A DNA stretch of 25,217 bases, taken from positions 1-25,217 of the forward strand of contig CAYURM010000046.1 in NCBI GenBank assembly GCA_964447155.1, in the 5' to 3' direction. Of the stretch, positions 14,812 to 22,898 are shown in pieces. This DNA is from SMBSF63 sp034003545. Its GTDB lineage: Bacteria; Chloroflexota; Anaerolineae; Anaerolineales; Anaerolineaceae. The notes under the pieces are model-generated. The model was not told the DNA's origin. It saw nothing but the letters and a program-made list of their open reading frames with translations, and ran no database searches. Within the stretch, counting starts at the first letter, position 1. Every line of letters starts with the position of its first letter. Position numbers and translations under genes: made by a program.

Positions 14812-15953
14812 AACCCATCTCTCGAATCTCTCTGGTTTTGATCACTCTGGTGATCCTTCTGGCAGCTTTCCCGGGCGCTGCGTATGCGCAGACAACGGGG
14901 GGCGATGAAGGGAAATTTGTCTTTGGCGGCAGTTATTCGCTGGACAGCGGCGATACCTTGTATGGCGGTTTGGTAGTGGTTGGCGGCAGTGCCGAGCTGG
15001 AAGAAGGTTCGCTGGTTGTCGGTGATGTCGTTGTCGTTGGCGGGCAGGTGGAAATTTACGGCGAAGTCGATGGCAATGTGATCGTAGTGGGCGGTCAGGC
15101 ATATCTTGGCGAGGAATCCATTGTCAATGACGATCTGGTGACGATCGGCGGGGCTGTGCAGCGTGAAGAAGGTGCACTGGTGCGCGGCGCCATTACCGCT
15201 GAAATGCCGGAAGGTTTTAATCTGAATGGTTTCAGCCCTGAAACGCTGCAGGTAAACCGGAGTTGGCGTTCCTATATATGGGAGGGTTTTCGGCCGCTTG
15301 GTGACATGATCATGAATGTGATGCAGGCCCTGGCGATGGCTGCCCTGGCAGCAGTGCTGGCACTGTTCCTGCTCAAGCCGATGGAACGAGTCTCACAGGC
15401 TGTGGTTATCCAGCCGCTGCCAGCTGGCGGATTGGGCATTCTGACGATGATCGTGCTGCCTGCCTTACTGGTGGTGCTGGCGATCACGATCATCCTGATC
15501 CCGCTGAGTTTGATCGGCTTCCTGATGCTGGGTGCCGGCTTTGTCTTTGGGTGGATTGCCCTGGGGCTGGAAGTGGGCAAACGCATGGAGAAGATGTTCA
15601 AGGTTGAGGAATCCTGGGCGCCTGCTGTGCGGGCTGGCGTCGGCACGCTGACCTTGAGTCTACTGTCCTTTGCGGTCGGGCTGGTGCCATGCGTAGGTTG
15701 GATATTACCCTTCCTGGTTTCCATGTTGAGCCTGGGCGGCGTGGTGTTGACTCTGTTCGGCACACGGGATTATCCGCCGGTTGAGGTCGCGAAAACGGCT
15801 GCGCATGCGCCAAAACCAGAAGTGGTTGTGGGCACTTCATCTGAAAGAGCAGCGCCGGGGTTGGATGCTTTACTGGCTGACGCGGCTGAAGATGCGGAAA
15901 GCGTCAATGATGTGGATGACATCCCCGGCGTTGATGGAGAAGTCACGGAATAA
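14808..15953 (+). CDS. Membrane protein with bactofilin-like (polymer-forming) beta-helix domain
   Basis: Protein of 381 residues. Signal peptide at 1-27 ending AYA-Q. Residues about 36-130 are a repeating beta-helix with short periodic units such as LVVVGGSAEL, DVVVVGGQVEI, NVIVVGGQAYL, as in bactofilins (polymer-forming cytoskeletal domain), but here placed outside the membrane. Four to five membrane helices follow (about 168-192, 210-256, 276-318), then an acidic, Pro-containing cytoplasmic tail. The start at 14808 has AAGGAG and overlaps the anti-sigma stop. The fused beta-helix and membrane module suggests an envelope scaffold or sensor controlled by the ECF pair. Not a classical cytoplasmic bactofilin. 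Confidence 0.85.
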   Translation: MKPISRISLVLITLVILLAAFPGAAYAQTTGGDEGKFVFGGSYSLDSGDTLYGGLVVVGGSAELEEGSLVVGDVVVVGGQVEIYGEVDGNVIVVGGQAYLGEESIVNDDLVTIGGAVQREEGALVRGAITAEMPEGFNLNGFSPETLQVNRSWRSYIWEGFRPLGDMIMNVMQALAMAALAAVLALFLLKPMERVSQAVVIQPLPAGGLGILTMIVLPALLVVLAITIILIPLSLIGFLMLGAGFVFGWIALGLEVGKRMEKMFKVEESWAPAVRAGVGTLTLSLLSFAVGLVPCVGWILPFLVSMLSLGGVVLTLFGTRDYPPVEVAKTAAHAPKPEVVVGTSSERAAPGLDALLADAAEDAESVNDVDDIPGVDGEVTE

Positions 15954-15965
15954 CGGTTGCAGTAC

Positions 15966-15999
15966 AATGGGCGTGCCGGCAGCAAAAGGTACGCCCATT
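15966..15999 (+). promoter_or_regulatory. 12-bp hairpin between the bactofilin-like and toast_rack-like genes
   Basis: AATGGGCGTGCC (15966-15977) pairs with GGTACGCCCATT (15988-15999), one G-T wobble, 10-base loop. The following bases are not a T-run, so it is more likely an mRNA processing or stability element, or an attenuator, that lowers expression of the downstream lipoprotein relative to the sigma genes. Confidence 0.5.
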
Positions 16000-16032
16000 T
16001 GAAAATCTTATTATCCGTATGGGAGGAAGAGA

Positions 16033-16899
16033 ATGAGACATCCGCTGCGAAATTTGCTTGTGTTGGGGGGGATTTTCCTGCTGGCAACGGTTGCCTGCCG
16101 GGTGGGGATCCCGGATACCCAAAGTGTGGTGTTGAGTGAGAAACGCACCCTGGTGCTGAACGAGAACTTGCCGGGTGATATCAGCCAACCGGTGGAGCTT
16201 GATATTGTCATGGGGGCGGGAAAATTGGAGATCAATGGCGGTTCGCAACAGTTGCTTGAGGGCACGGTGGAATACAACGTGGCGGACTGGGAACCGGAAG
16301 TGAACCGCCAGGATGACCGTCTCGAGATCCGCCAGGGGGTGGAACGGTCCGTAAGCCTGACAGCCCTGGATCGGGTGATCAATGACTGGAATCTGGTGTT
16401 GGGCAGTGTGCCGATGGAACTGCGGCTGACTGCCGGAGCGTATGACGGGAAGATTGATTTGAGCGGGGTGCCGGTTACGTATCTGAATATATCCGATGGG
16501 GCCAGCAACGCAGAAGTTGTCTTTAAATCGCCTAATCCGGCCGAGATGGACCGTTTTAGTTATCGCACGGGCGCTTCTGATGTGAACCTGAGCGGCCTGG
16601 GATATGCTAATTTCCGGCGCATGGATTTTGACGGCGGCGCTGGTTCGTATACGCTGGATTTTTCGGGTGCATTACAGCAGGACTGCCGGGTGAAAATCGA
16701 CGGCGGGTTGGGGGATTTTACGATTATTGTGCCCGGGGAAACCTATGCCGAGATAGCGTTCAATGGCAATTTAATGGATATCAATACCAAGGGGACATGG
16801 GTGGTCAATGACAACATCTATGCCACTCAGGGCAGCGGACCCTTGCTGGAGATTGAGATCACCGTTGGCCTGGGGTCGGTGACGGTGGTGAGTGAGTAG
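16033..16899 (+). CDS. Toast_rack/LiaF-like surface lipoprotein
   Basis: Protein of 288 residues. Signal with lipobox LATVAC (Cys22). The mature part is all beta, with repeated units such as LDIVMGAGKLEINGG, LRLTAGAYDGKIDLSG, YRTGASDVNLSGLG, DGGAGSYTLDFSG and IDGGLGDFTIIVPG, the pattern of toast_rack (DUF2154) and LiaF/DUF4097-like domains. Such proteins occur with cell-envelope stress systems. GGAGG precedes the ATG. It follows the bactofilin-like gene by 79 bases with a hairpin in between; likely the last gene of the ECF module. Confidence 0.88.
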   Translation: MRHPLRNLLVLGGIFLLATVACRVGIPDTQSVVLSEKRTLVLNENLPGDISQPVELDIVMGAGKLEINGGSQQLLEGTVEYNVADWEPEVNRQDDRLEIRQGVERSVSLTALDRVINDWNLVLGSVPMELRLTAGAYDGKIDLSGVPVTYLNISDGASNAEVVFKSPNPAEMDRFSYRTGASDVNLSGLGYANFRRMDFDGGAGSYTLDFSGALQQDCRVKIDGGLGDFTIIVPGETYAEIAFNGNLMDINTKGTWVVNDNIYATQGSGPLLEIEITVGLGSVTVVSE

Positions 16900-16955
16900 G
16901 GAAGAAAACCTCGTTTTAAATTCATTGAATTTGTAGCATTTTTAGCGGATCATGG

Positions 16956-16961
16956 TATAAT
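16956..16961 (+). promoter_or_regulatory. Extended -10 promoter of tRNA-Ser
   Basis: TATAAT preceded by TGG (TGn extension), 31 bases before the tRNA. The -35 region is weak, as is usual for extended -10 promoters. Confidence 0.6.
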
Positions 16962-16992
16962 AACCGCCGCTTGAGGTAGCAAAAAAGCGCAT

Positions 16993-17133
<141 letters not shown>

Positions 17134-17171
17134 TTGGATTTCAATCCAGTGGATTATATCCGCCAGACAGA

Positions 17172-17195
17172 CCGCCCGAATTTCGGGCGGTTTTT
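17172..17195 (+). terminator. Intrinsic terminator of tRNA-Ser
   Basis: CCGCCCGA (17172-17179) and TCGGGCGG (17183-17190), three-base loop, followed by TTTTT. Confidence 0.92.
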
Positions 17196-17200
17196 GGTTT

Positions 17201-17545
17201 AACGAGCCCTGAGCTTGCCGAAGGGTGGTGCAGGTATCACGAGACAGGCTGCGGTTTACTACCCATTCGGGTATGATATCGTCCCTTGCGAGGATAGTAA
17301 CAGGCTCAGCCCGCGCTCATTACGCTTGAGCCTGTTCTTACACATACGGGGGGCGAAAGACACAATTGTTCCAGGATTTAGGGAATTTGACTGGATCGGA
17401 AAAACTGTGTACAAAAAGTGGCAAATTGCGATTAAGCATTGTTTGCAGTGTACGTGACACTTGGGCGCATGGCATGCACCTCTACATTTTGGGAGTATTC
17501 TTTTCATTCACCGGCTGACAAAAATGATACAGGTTACAGGATAGT
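17201..17545. other. Intergenic stretch with two palindromes, no gene seen
   Basis: It holds a constant-loop hairpin at 17207-17225 (arms CCC/GGG, loop TGAGCTTGCCGAA, one base different) and a 10-bp perfect inverted repeat, AACAGGCTCA at 17299-17308 with its complement at 17327-17336. Open frames here have no ribosome site and no protein-like composition. The end of the stretch leads into the GH51 promoter. Confidence 0.6.
17207..17225 (+). repeat. Constant-loop hairpin repeat, copy 3 (arms CCC/GGG)
   Basis: CCC, loop TGAGCTTGCCGAA (one base different from the constant form), GGG, just beyond the tRNA-Ser terminator. Confidence 0.8.
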
Positions 17546-17574
17546 TTGACTTCCCCCTTACTTCGGGATAGACT
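17546..17574 (+). promoter_or_regulatory. Predicted promoter of the arabinofuranosidase gene
   Basis: TTGACT (17546-17551), 17 bases, TAGACT (17569-17574); start expected near 17581, 37 bases before the ATG. No operator is recognised. Confidence 0.65.
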
Positions 17575-17617
17575 CATTTTTGAACAGATCATTCATTACC
17601 GAGAAGGAGATCAATAC

Positions 17618-19534
17618 ATGGCCGGCGTTCCTGAATTTATGCTGCGGAAATTGTTTGTGAAGGATAGTGTCAAAACGGATGAGAACGGGTTCTCTTTTGC
17701 ACTGAATAATACCTTCGCCCCGGCGACTGTGACCCGATTTGCTTTGACGGTTGACGGGGAAGAAGTGCCGCAGGAAGACTTGAGTATCCAGGCTGGAGAT
17801 GGTGAGGTGATGCGGATTGCTGACCTCAGCGAGGATAAACCGTTCTCTCTGCCGGTGAAGGTGTTGATCACGTTGACCGTGTCAGGACATGCCCTGGGGG
17901 AGGGGGATTTGGGCATATCTCTGGACACGGTGGAGGCGGGTGTGCTGGCTTTTGGTTTGCAGGTGAAGGAATTAAAGACTGCCTCAACAGCAGCCGCTGC
18001 TCCTCGTAAATGGAAGCTGCCCAAATTCCTGCGCCGGCCGTTCAAGGCCACGGTGCATGTGGATGCGGACAAGGTGATCGGGCAGGTGCAGCCGGAGGTA
18101 TACGGGCATTTCATTGAACATCTGGAGCGCTGCATCTACGGCGGCATCTGGACGGAGGATGGTTCTGCCTTGCGCCCGGATACACTGCGCCTGGTGCAGG
18201 CGCTCAAGCCAACCGTGATCCGCTATCCGGGCGGGAATTTCGCCAGCGGATATCACTGGGAAGACGGCATTGGCCCCAAAGACCTGCGCCCGGTGCGCAT
18301 GGATAAGGCATGGCAATCCGAGGAGAGTAACCAGGTGGGCACGGATGAGTTCCTGGCGTATTGTAAAGAGGTGGGTGCACAGCCTTTCTTGGTGGTGAAT
18401 GATGGCTCCGGCACGCCGGAAGAAGCCGCGCGCTGGGTGGCCTATTGTAATGAAGACGCCAGCACTGAACAGGGTGCGCGGCGGGCAGCCAATGGTCACC
18501 CCGAACCGTACGGCGTGCATTGGTGGGGCGTGGGCAACGAAGTGTGGGGGCAATGGCAGATCGGCACAACCGACGCGGCCTCGTATGCCAAGCGCCTGCG
18601 CGCGTTTGTAGAAGCGATGCGTGCAGTAGACCCGAGCATCCGGATTGTGGCGGTGGGAGATAAGGTGATGAGCGGGGCGGTCGCTGACCCAGGCGCGCAA
18701 TGGAACGAAACCGTGCTGCGCGAGGCCGGCGATTGCTTTGATGATCTTTCCTTCCATTTGTACCAACCGGACAGGGAAGGCTGGCAGGACACGTATGACC
18801 CGGATGAATTGCACAAGACGGTGACCGCCGCGCCGCTGGATGTGGAACGCATTATCCAGCGCATCGGGCGGCAGATTGAAACCTTTGCGCCAGGAAAGGA
18901 AATCGGGGTGGCGTTTGATGAGTGGAATTTGTGGCTGGCCCCGGACGAGGATGCTGAATCCATGCACGATATTGCGTATAGTCGAAGAGACGCGCTGTAT
19001 GCGGCCGGGATGCTGCATGTGTTTCACCGCCAGTGCAAGCTGGTGACGATGGCGAATCTGGCGCAGATGGTGAATGTGCTGCCGTTGATCAAGACCAACG
19101 AGAAGACCGCCTTCGCCACGGCGATGTATTTCCCGATGCAGATGTACCGTCAGATGGAAGAAATGGTGATTGAGACCAAAGTGAAGGGGCCAGTGTTCAC
19201 CAGCCAGCGCCTGGGTAATATTGACGAGGTGGTCGATGCGCCCTATGTCGATGTGACGGCCACACGGGACACCGCCCGCAAGCGGGTGGTGATCGGGGTG
19301 ATCAACCGGCATCCTGAAAAGCGGGTGGACCTGGCGGTGCGCCTGAACGGCACGGGTGATCTCAAGCCGCGGCGCGGCTGGCTGCTTTCGAGCAAGGAAT
19401 TGGATGCGGTCAACAGTTTTGCGGAGCCGGATATGTTGAAGGTCAAGGAAGTGGAACTGCCGAAGATTCGCACGAAAGACCATTTCCGGTTGGATCTGCC
19501 GCCGTGTTCGGTGTCGATTTTGGAGTTGAAATAG
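17618..19534 (+). CDS. GH51 alpha-L-arabinofuranosidase with N-terminal DUF6379-like domain
   Basis: Protein of 638 residues. The GH51 part from about 140 onward opens with GQVQPEVYGHFIEHLERCIYGGIW, then IRYPGGNFASGY; acid/base E308 lies in GNEVW and nucleophile E435 in FDEWN. It removes terminal arabinofuranose from arabinan or arabinoxylan oligosaccharides. Residues about 5-120 resemble DUF6379 (LTVDGEEVPQED and LSIQ segments), a small domain found beside sugar-metabolism proteins, joined by an Ala-rich linker. No signal peptide, so it should act in the cytoplasm on imported oligosaccharides. The ATG at 17618 has AAGGAG and fits the predicted promoter; the frame is open further upstream but without support. 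No transporter or arabinose operon is adjacent. Confidence 0.93.
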   Translation: MAGVPEFMLRKLFVKDSVKTDENGFSFALNNTFAPATVTRFALTVDGEEVPQEDLSIQAGDGEVMRIADLSEDKPFSLPVKVLITLTVSGHALGEGDLGISLDTVEAGVLAFGLQVKELKTASTAAAAPRKWKLPKFLRRPFKATVHVDADKVIGQVQPEVYGHFIEHLERCIYGGIWTEDGSALRPDTLRLVQALKPTVIRYPGGNFASGYHWEDGIGPKDLRPVRMDKAWQSEESNQVGTDEFLAYCKEVGAQPFLVVNDGSGTPEEAARWVAYCNEDASTEQGARRAANGHPEPYGVHWWGVGNEVWGQWQIGTTDAASYAKRLRAFVEAMRAVDPSIRIVAVGDKVMSGAVADPGAQWNETVLREAGDCFDDLSFHLYQPDREGWQDTYDPDELHKTVTAAPLDVERIIQRIGRQIETFAPGKEIGVAFDEWNLWLAPDEDAESMHDIAYSRRDALYAAGMLHVFHRQCKLVTMANLAQMVNVLPLIKTNEKTAFATAMYFPMQMYRQMEEMVIETKVKGPVFTSQRLGNIDEVVDAPYVDVTATRDTARKRVVIGVINRHPEKRVDLAVRLNGTGDLKPRRGWLLSSKELDAVNSFAEPDMLKVKEVELPKIRTKDHFRLDLPPCSVSILELK

Positions 19535-19546
19535 TTTTCTAAATAT

Positions 19547-19635
19547 TGTCATTGCGAGGGAGCGATAGCGACCGTGGCAATCTCCCTCACGGTCCAGGAG
19601 ATTGCCGCGTCGGCACATGCCTCCTCGCAATGACA
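19547..19635. repeat. 89-bp palindromic MITE-like element
   Basis: Outer arms TGTCATTGCGAGG (19547-19559) and its exact complement (19623-19635); inner arms GGCAATCTCC (19576-19585) and complement (19597-19606). It lies between the GH51 stop and the rlmD start. Sequences of the type GTCATTGCGAGG...GGCAATCTCC are a widespread dispersed repeat of environmental bacteria in my recollection. No target duplication is visible. Confidence 0.85.
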
Positions 19636-19647
19636 GAATGGATAAAA

Positions 19648-20877
19648 ATGCCTGAGACGATATTGGAAGTAAAACTTGACAAACTGGTGTACGGGGGCGA
19701 CGCGATGGGGCGGCTGGAGGACGGGCGGGCGGTGTTTGTGCCGTATGCCCTGCCGGGCGAGACTGCCCGCGTGCGTGTGGTGACGGAAAAACGCGGCCAT
19801 GTGCGCGCGGAGCTGGTGGAAGTGTTGGAAGCTTCCCCGGAGCGGATTGCTGCACGCTGCAAGCATTTCACTGTATGCGGTGGCTGCCATTACCAGCACA
19901 TGAGCTATGCCAAGCAGCTTGAAGTGAAACAGCAGGTGGTGGTGGAGCAGTTCCAGCGCATGGCCGGAATTGACGATCCGCAGGTGGAGGCGGTTGTGCC
20001 TTCCCCGGCAGAATGGTTTTACCGCAACACGGTGCAGTTCTCGCAGACAGAGGACGGCAAGCTTGGTTTTCAGGCGGCGGGGACGCGCAGGGTGATCCCC
20101 ATAACGGAATGCTTTCTGCCAGAGGAAGACATTAACCAGATCTGGCCGCAGCTCAATCTGGAGCCTGTGCCGGGTTTGCAGCGGATTGAACTTCGCCAGG
20201 CGGATAACGGCGAGATGCTGGTGCTGTCCGGTCAGGATGAACTGCCACCGGAGATGGAGCTGGAATTACCCATCTCGGCGGTGTACCTCAGCCCGGTGAA
20301 GGGGCCGATGATCATGGCAGGGGATGAGTTCGGCATCATCCACATTAACGAGCGGCCTTTCAGTTTTCACGCCGGGTCGTTCTTCCAGGTGAATACAGCT
20401 CAGGCGGAGGCTCTGGTGAATCACGTGATGGGGCTGCTGCCTTTGACGCCGGAGACCGTGGCGTTGGATGTGTACTGCGGGGTGGGGTTGTTCAGCGCGT
20501 TCATTGCGCCGCAGGTGAAGCAGTTGATTGGCATTGAGTATTCCGGGCTGGCCTGTGAGGATTTTGCAGTCAACCTGGATGAATTTGAGAACGTGGCGAT
20601 TTATCAGGGACCGGCGGAGCGGATTCTGCCTTCACTGGAGGTACAGCCTGATGTGGTCGTGATGGATCCGCCGCGGGCGGGGCTCAAACCGGAGGCGCTG
20701 GATGCCCTGGTGAAGATGGAAGCCGGGACGCTGGTGTATGTGTCCTGCGATCCGGCCACCCTGGCGCGGGATGTGAAGCGCCTGATAAACGCCGGATACA
20801 GGTTGGAACGGATCACGCCATTTGATCTTTTCCCGCAGACATATCATATTGAGACGGTGGTGGTGATGAGGAAGTAG
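19648..20877 (+). CDS. rlmD: 23S rRNA (uracil-1939-C5)-methyltransferase, RlmD type
   Basis: Protein of 409 residues. A TRAM RNA-binding domain covers about 3-60. A 4Fe-4S cluster is expected on C71, C77, C80 and C155. The methyltransferase fold has DVYCGVG (274-280), DPPR (340-343), catalytic C367 in VSCDP, and the base E402 in HIETVV. It adds a methyl to a uracil in 23S rRNA; TrmA-like or RlmC-like activity on another uracil cannot be excluded by sequence. The start at 19648 fits the usual opening of the family; an upstream ATG at 19630 and a frame running into the palindrome at 19547-19635 are possible but less likely. The ribosome site is weak. Confidence 0.93.
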   Translation: MPETILEVKLDKLVYGGDAMGRLEDGRAVFVPYALPGETARVRVVTEKRGHVRAELVEVLEASPERIAARCKHFTVCGGCHYQHMSYAKQLEVKQQVVVEQFQRMAGIDDPQVEAVVPSPAEWFYRNTVQFSQTEDGKLGFQAAGTRRVIPITECFLPEEDINQIWPQLNLEPVPGLQRIELRQADNGEMLVLSGQDELPPEMELELPISAVYLSPVKGPMIMAGDEFGIIHINERPFSFHAGSFFQVNTAQAEALVNHVMGLLPLTPETVALDVYCGVGLFSAFIAPQVKQLIGIEYSGLACEDFAVNLDEFENVAIYQGPAERILPSLEVQPDVVVMDPPRAGLKPEALDALVKMEAGTLVYVSCDPATLARDVKRLINAGYRLERITPFDLFPQTYHIETVVVMRK

Positions 20878-20884
20878 GGGGCAG

Positions 20885-20920
20885 TCAATCAGGGAGTAGG
20901 TAATCAGGCAATCAGGGATT
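20885..20920 (+). repeat. Second AATCAGG repeat cluster
   Basis: TCAATCAGGG, TAATCAGG and CAATCAGGG stand in a row, like 9806-9830. The rest of the gap to 21007 contains a GC-rich palindromic patch (GGCGCGGCGTGCCTCGCC region near 20970) but no gene. Confidence 0.4.
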
Positions 20921-21007
20921 GGAGAATGTCCCCTGGTTAATGCTGGATAGAAAATCGTAAAAGTGTGATGGCAGGCGCGGCGTGCCTCGCCACTACGAGG
21001 GGTGAAG

Positions 21008-21709
21008 TTACGGAAACAGGCGGCGGGTTTTGACCTCGGCGACGGCGTCGGGGCGGTAGCGGTAGAGGCGGGCGGGGCGGCCCTCGCCGCTGCGGTAGTC
21101 TTCGGTGGCTTCGATAATGCCGCCTTGCAGGATGCGCCGGCGGAAGTTGCGTTTGTCGAGGGTTTCGCCGAGGATCATTTCATAGGTTTTTTGCAATTCG
21201 GACAGGCTGAAGGTCTCCGGGAGGAGTTCAAAGCCCACGGCGGTATATTCCAGCTTGTAGCGCAGGCGGCGCAGGGCATAGGTGAGGATTTCGGCGTGGT
21301 CCATCGCCAGGGTAGGCGGATTTTCAGCGGACTGCCAGGTATAATGCCCCGCCTGATTTTCAATGAGGTGGGCGTCCAGGGAGATGAGGGCGAAATACAC
21401 AACGGAGATCAATGATTGGGAAGGGTGACGCTGCGGTCCACCATAGGTGAAGAGCTGCTCCAGGTAGAGTTCGGGGACGTCCAGCAGGTCTTTCAGGCAG
21501 GATTCGGCGGTTTGTTCGAGGGCAAGACCAGGGAGAACGGGAAAACCGGGAAATTCAAGGCTGCCGGGAAAGGTGGCAGGGTTAGAAGGACAGAGCAAGG
21601 TTTGCAACTGGTCTTCATGCAGGGTGAAAACGACCACACGCAGTTCGATATGCGGCTGGATTCCGGTTTTATTCTCATCATGACAGGGAAATTTGGCATT
21701 TTCGCTCAT
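21008..21709 (-). CDS. NrtR-like regulator: degenerate Nudix domain plus winged helix
   Basis: Protein of 233 residues. About 20-140 has the Nudix fold pattern (IELRVVVFTLHEDQLQTLL, then a G-x-L-x-FPGFPV segment), but the Nudix box is degenerate: where REUXEE is expected the protein has AESCLKDLLD, so hydrolase activity is unlikely. About 155-233 is the winged-helix tail seen in NrtR (LSELQKTYEMILGETLDKRNFRRRIL...GRPARLYRY). NrtR proteins bind ADP-ribose or related sugars and repress NAD or sugar genes; here the ligand is unknown. The start is ATG at 21709 with a TATAAT eight bases upstream, so the message may be leaderless. It faces a CBM9-like lipoprotein gene across a shared palindrome. 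Confidence 0.88.
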   Translation of the reverse strand: MSENAKFPCHDENKTGIQPHIELRVVVFTLHEDQLQTLLCPSNPATFPGSLEFPGFPVLPGLALEQTAESCLKDLLDVPELYLEQLFTYGGPQRHPSQSLISVVYFALISLDAHLIENQAGHYTWQSAENPPTLAMDHAEILTYALRRLRYKLEYTAVGFELLPETFSLSELQKTYEMILGETLDKRNFRRRILQGGIIEATEDYRSGEGRPARLYRYRPDAVAEVKTRRLFP

Positions 21710-21713
21710 CAAT

Positions 21714-21741
21714 TTGAATTATATACCAAAAGACGTATAAT
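21714..21741. promoter_or_regulatory. Divergent promoter with shared palindrome
   Basis: Plus strand: TTGAAT (21714-21719), 16 bases, TATAAT (21736-21741), toward the lipoprotein. Minus strand: TATAAT (21718-21723), toward the regulator. The palindrome TATAC-N8-GTATA lies in the overlap (21722-21739), placed so that one bound regulator would block both promoters. Confidence 0.6.
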
Positions 21742-21802
21742 CAGGGGTAGGATGATCGATAAACGGGGGCTGTATATGAATTTGTATATTGGGAGGGTGA
21801 AA

Positions 21803-22810
21803 ATGAAAAAATCCAGGATTTATAGAGGCATATTGCTGGTTTTGATGGCAGGACTGTTACTGGCCTGTTCCTTGCCGATTCCAACGATTTCCAAAATCTT
21901 TCCGGGGGACAGTGACCAGGAATTGAAGCCAAACTTGACGATGACGGCGCTGTATGCCCTGGAATATGCGTCTGCGACACCGCCTGCCCCGGCAGCTGTG
22001 CCTGACGAACCAACCGAAACGCCTGTTGAAGCTGCCACGGATATGCCAACGGCAACGCCGGAAGTGCCGACAAGTACCCCAACGGTGACAATGACCAGCG
22101 GCGTGCCGACCGTGCAGCCTGTTTTTATCACCCCGCTCAGCCCTCCGGTCAGTGGTGGGCAGTCCCGCCCGGCTGGCTATTTTGTGGCGGAATATTTGCC
22201 GAATGGGATCAAACTGGATGGCGTTTGGGATGAATGGGATGGTGCTCAATACCCGGCGAATACCATTACGTATGGGTACGACAACTGGACTGGTGAAGGT
22301 GACCTGTCTGCGTCTTTCCGCGTGGGCTGGAATGAGAAATTCCTGTTCATTGCCGCCAAAGTGCGGGATGATGTGTATGTGCAGAATGCACAATACCATG
22401 ATATTTACAAAGGGGACAGCCTGGAAATTCTGCTGGACGCGGACCTGTACGGCGATTTCAATTATGATGAACTCAATGGGGATGACTACCAGTTGGGCAT
22501 TTCCCCCGGACGGCCGGATGTGAACGGCATGCGTGAAGCGTATATGTGGTATCCGTATGTGATTGCCGGGTCGCGGCCAGAGGTGGGGATTGGCGCAACC
22601 AGGGTGGATGATGTCTACCGTGTGGAGGCTGCCATTCCGTGGACGCTGTTTAACAGTGTGCCCTCGATGGGACGCCATTTCGGGTTTGCTTTCTCGGTTT
22701 CGGATAATGATGCCGTCAATACGATCGTTCAGCAGAGCATGGCTTCTTGCGTGAGCGGACGGAAGTTGACCCATCCCATGACGTGGGGAGAGCTGGTGCT
22801 GGGGCAATAA
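21803..22810 (+). CDS. Lipoprotein with Thr/Pro-rich linker and CBM9-like domain
   Basis: Protein of 335 residues. ATG at 21803 preceded by GGGAGG; upstream in-frame starts add non-signal residues. Lipobox LLLAC with Cys21. A low-complexity linker (PTETPVEAATDMPTATP and on) is followed by a C-terminal domain of about 190 residues starting near IKLDGVWDEWDG, with SFRVGWNEKFLFIAAKVRDD, GDSLEILLDAD and YRVEAAIPW. This is the carbohydrate-binding module family 9 / DOMON-like pattern, which binds sugar chain ends. Probably a surface sugar-binding lipoprotein. It stands divergent to the NrtR-like regulator and ends at a strong terminator, so it is a single-gene unit likely under that regulator. Confidence 0.85.
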   Translation: MKKSRIYRGILLVLMAGLLLACSLPIPTISKIFPGDSDQELKPNLTMTALYALEYASATPPAPAAVPDEPTETPVEAATDMPTATPEVPTSTPTVTMTSGVPTVQPVFITPLSPPVSGGQSRPAGYFVAEYLPNGIKLDGVWDEWDGAQYPANTITYGYDNWTGEGDLSASFRVGWNEKFLFIAAKVRDDVYVQNAQYHDIYKGDSLEILLDADLYGDFNYDELNGDDYQLGISPGRPDVNGMREAYMWYPYVIAGSRPEVGIGATRVDDVYRVEAAIPWTLFNSVPSMGRHFGFAFSVSDNDAVNTIVQQSMASCVSGRKLTHPMTWGELVLGQ

Positions 22811-22845
22811 CCCGGCACGAAATATCCGTTATAATGCAATGAACT

Positions 22846-22877
22846 GCCGGGGTGAGCGAACTCACCCTGGCTTTTTT
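22846..22877 (+). terminator. Intrinsic terminator of the CBM9-like lipoprotein gene
   Basis: GCCGGGGTGAG (22846-22856), loop CGAA, CTCACCCTGGC (22861-22871), one wobble, then TTTTTT. A TATAAT at 22830-22835 lies just upstream with a poor -35, so an attenuated transcript into the EamA gene is possible but unproven. Confidence 0.92.
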
Positions 22878-22898
22878 ATCAATCAGGAGTGCGATGGC

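Noticed and set aside
17984..19855. 623-residue minus-strand frame across the GH51 gene
   Set aside because: Antisense to a gene with intact catalytic motifs; His/Arg/Pro-rich composition of a shadow frame.
22830..22877. Attenuator made of TATAAT followed by a terminator ahead of the EamA gene
   Set aside because: No acceptable -35 box, and the hairpin is fully explained as the terminator of the upstream lipoprotein gene.
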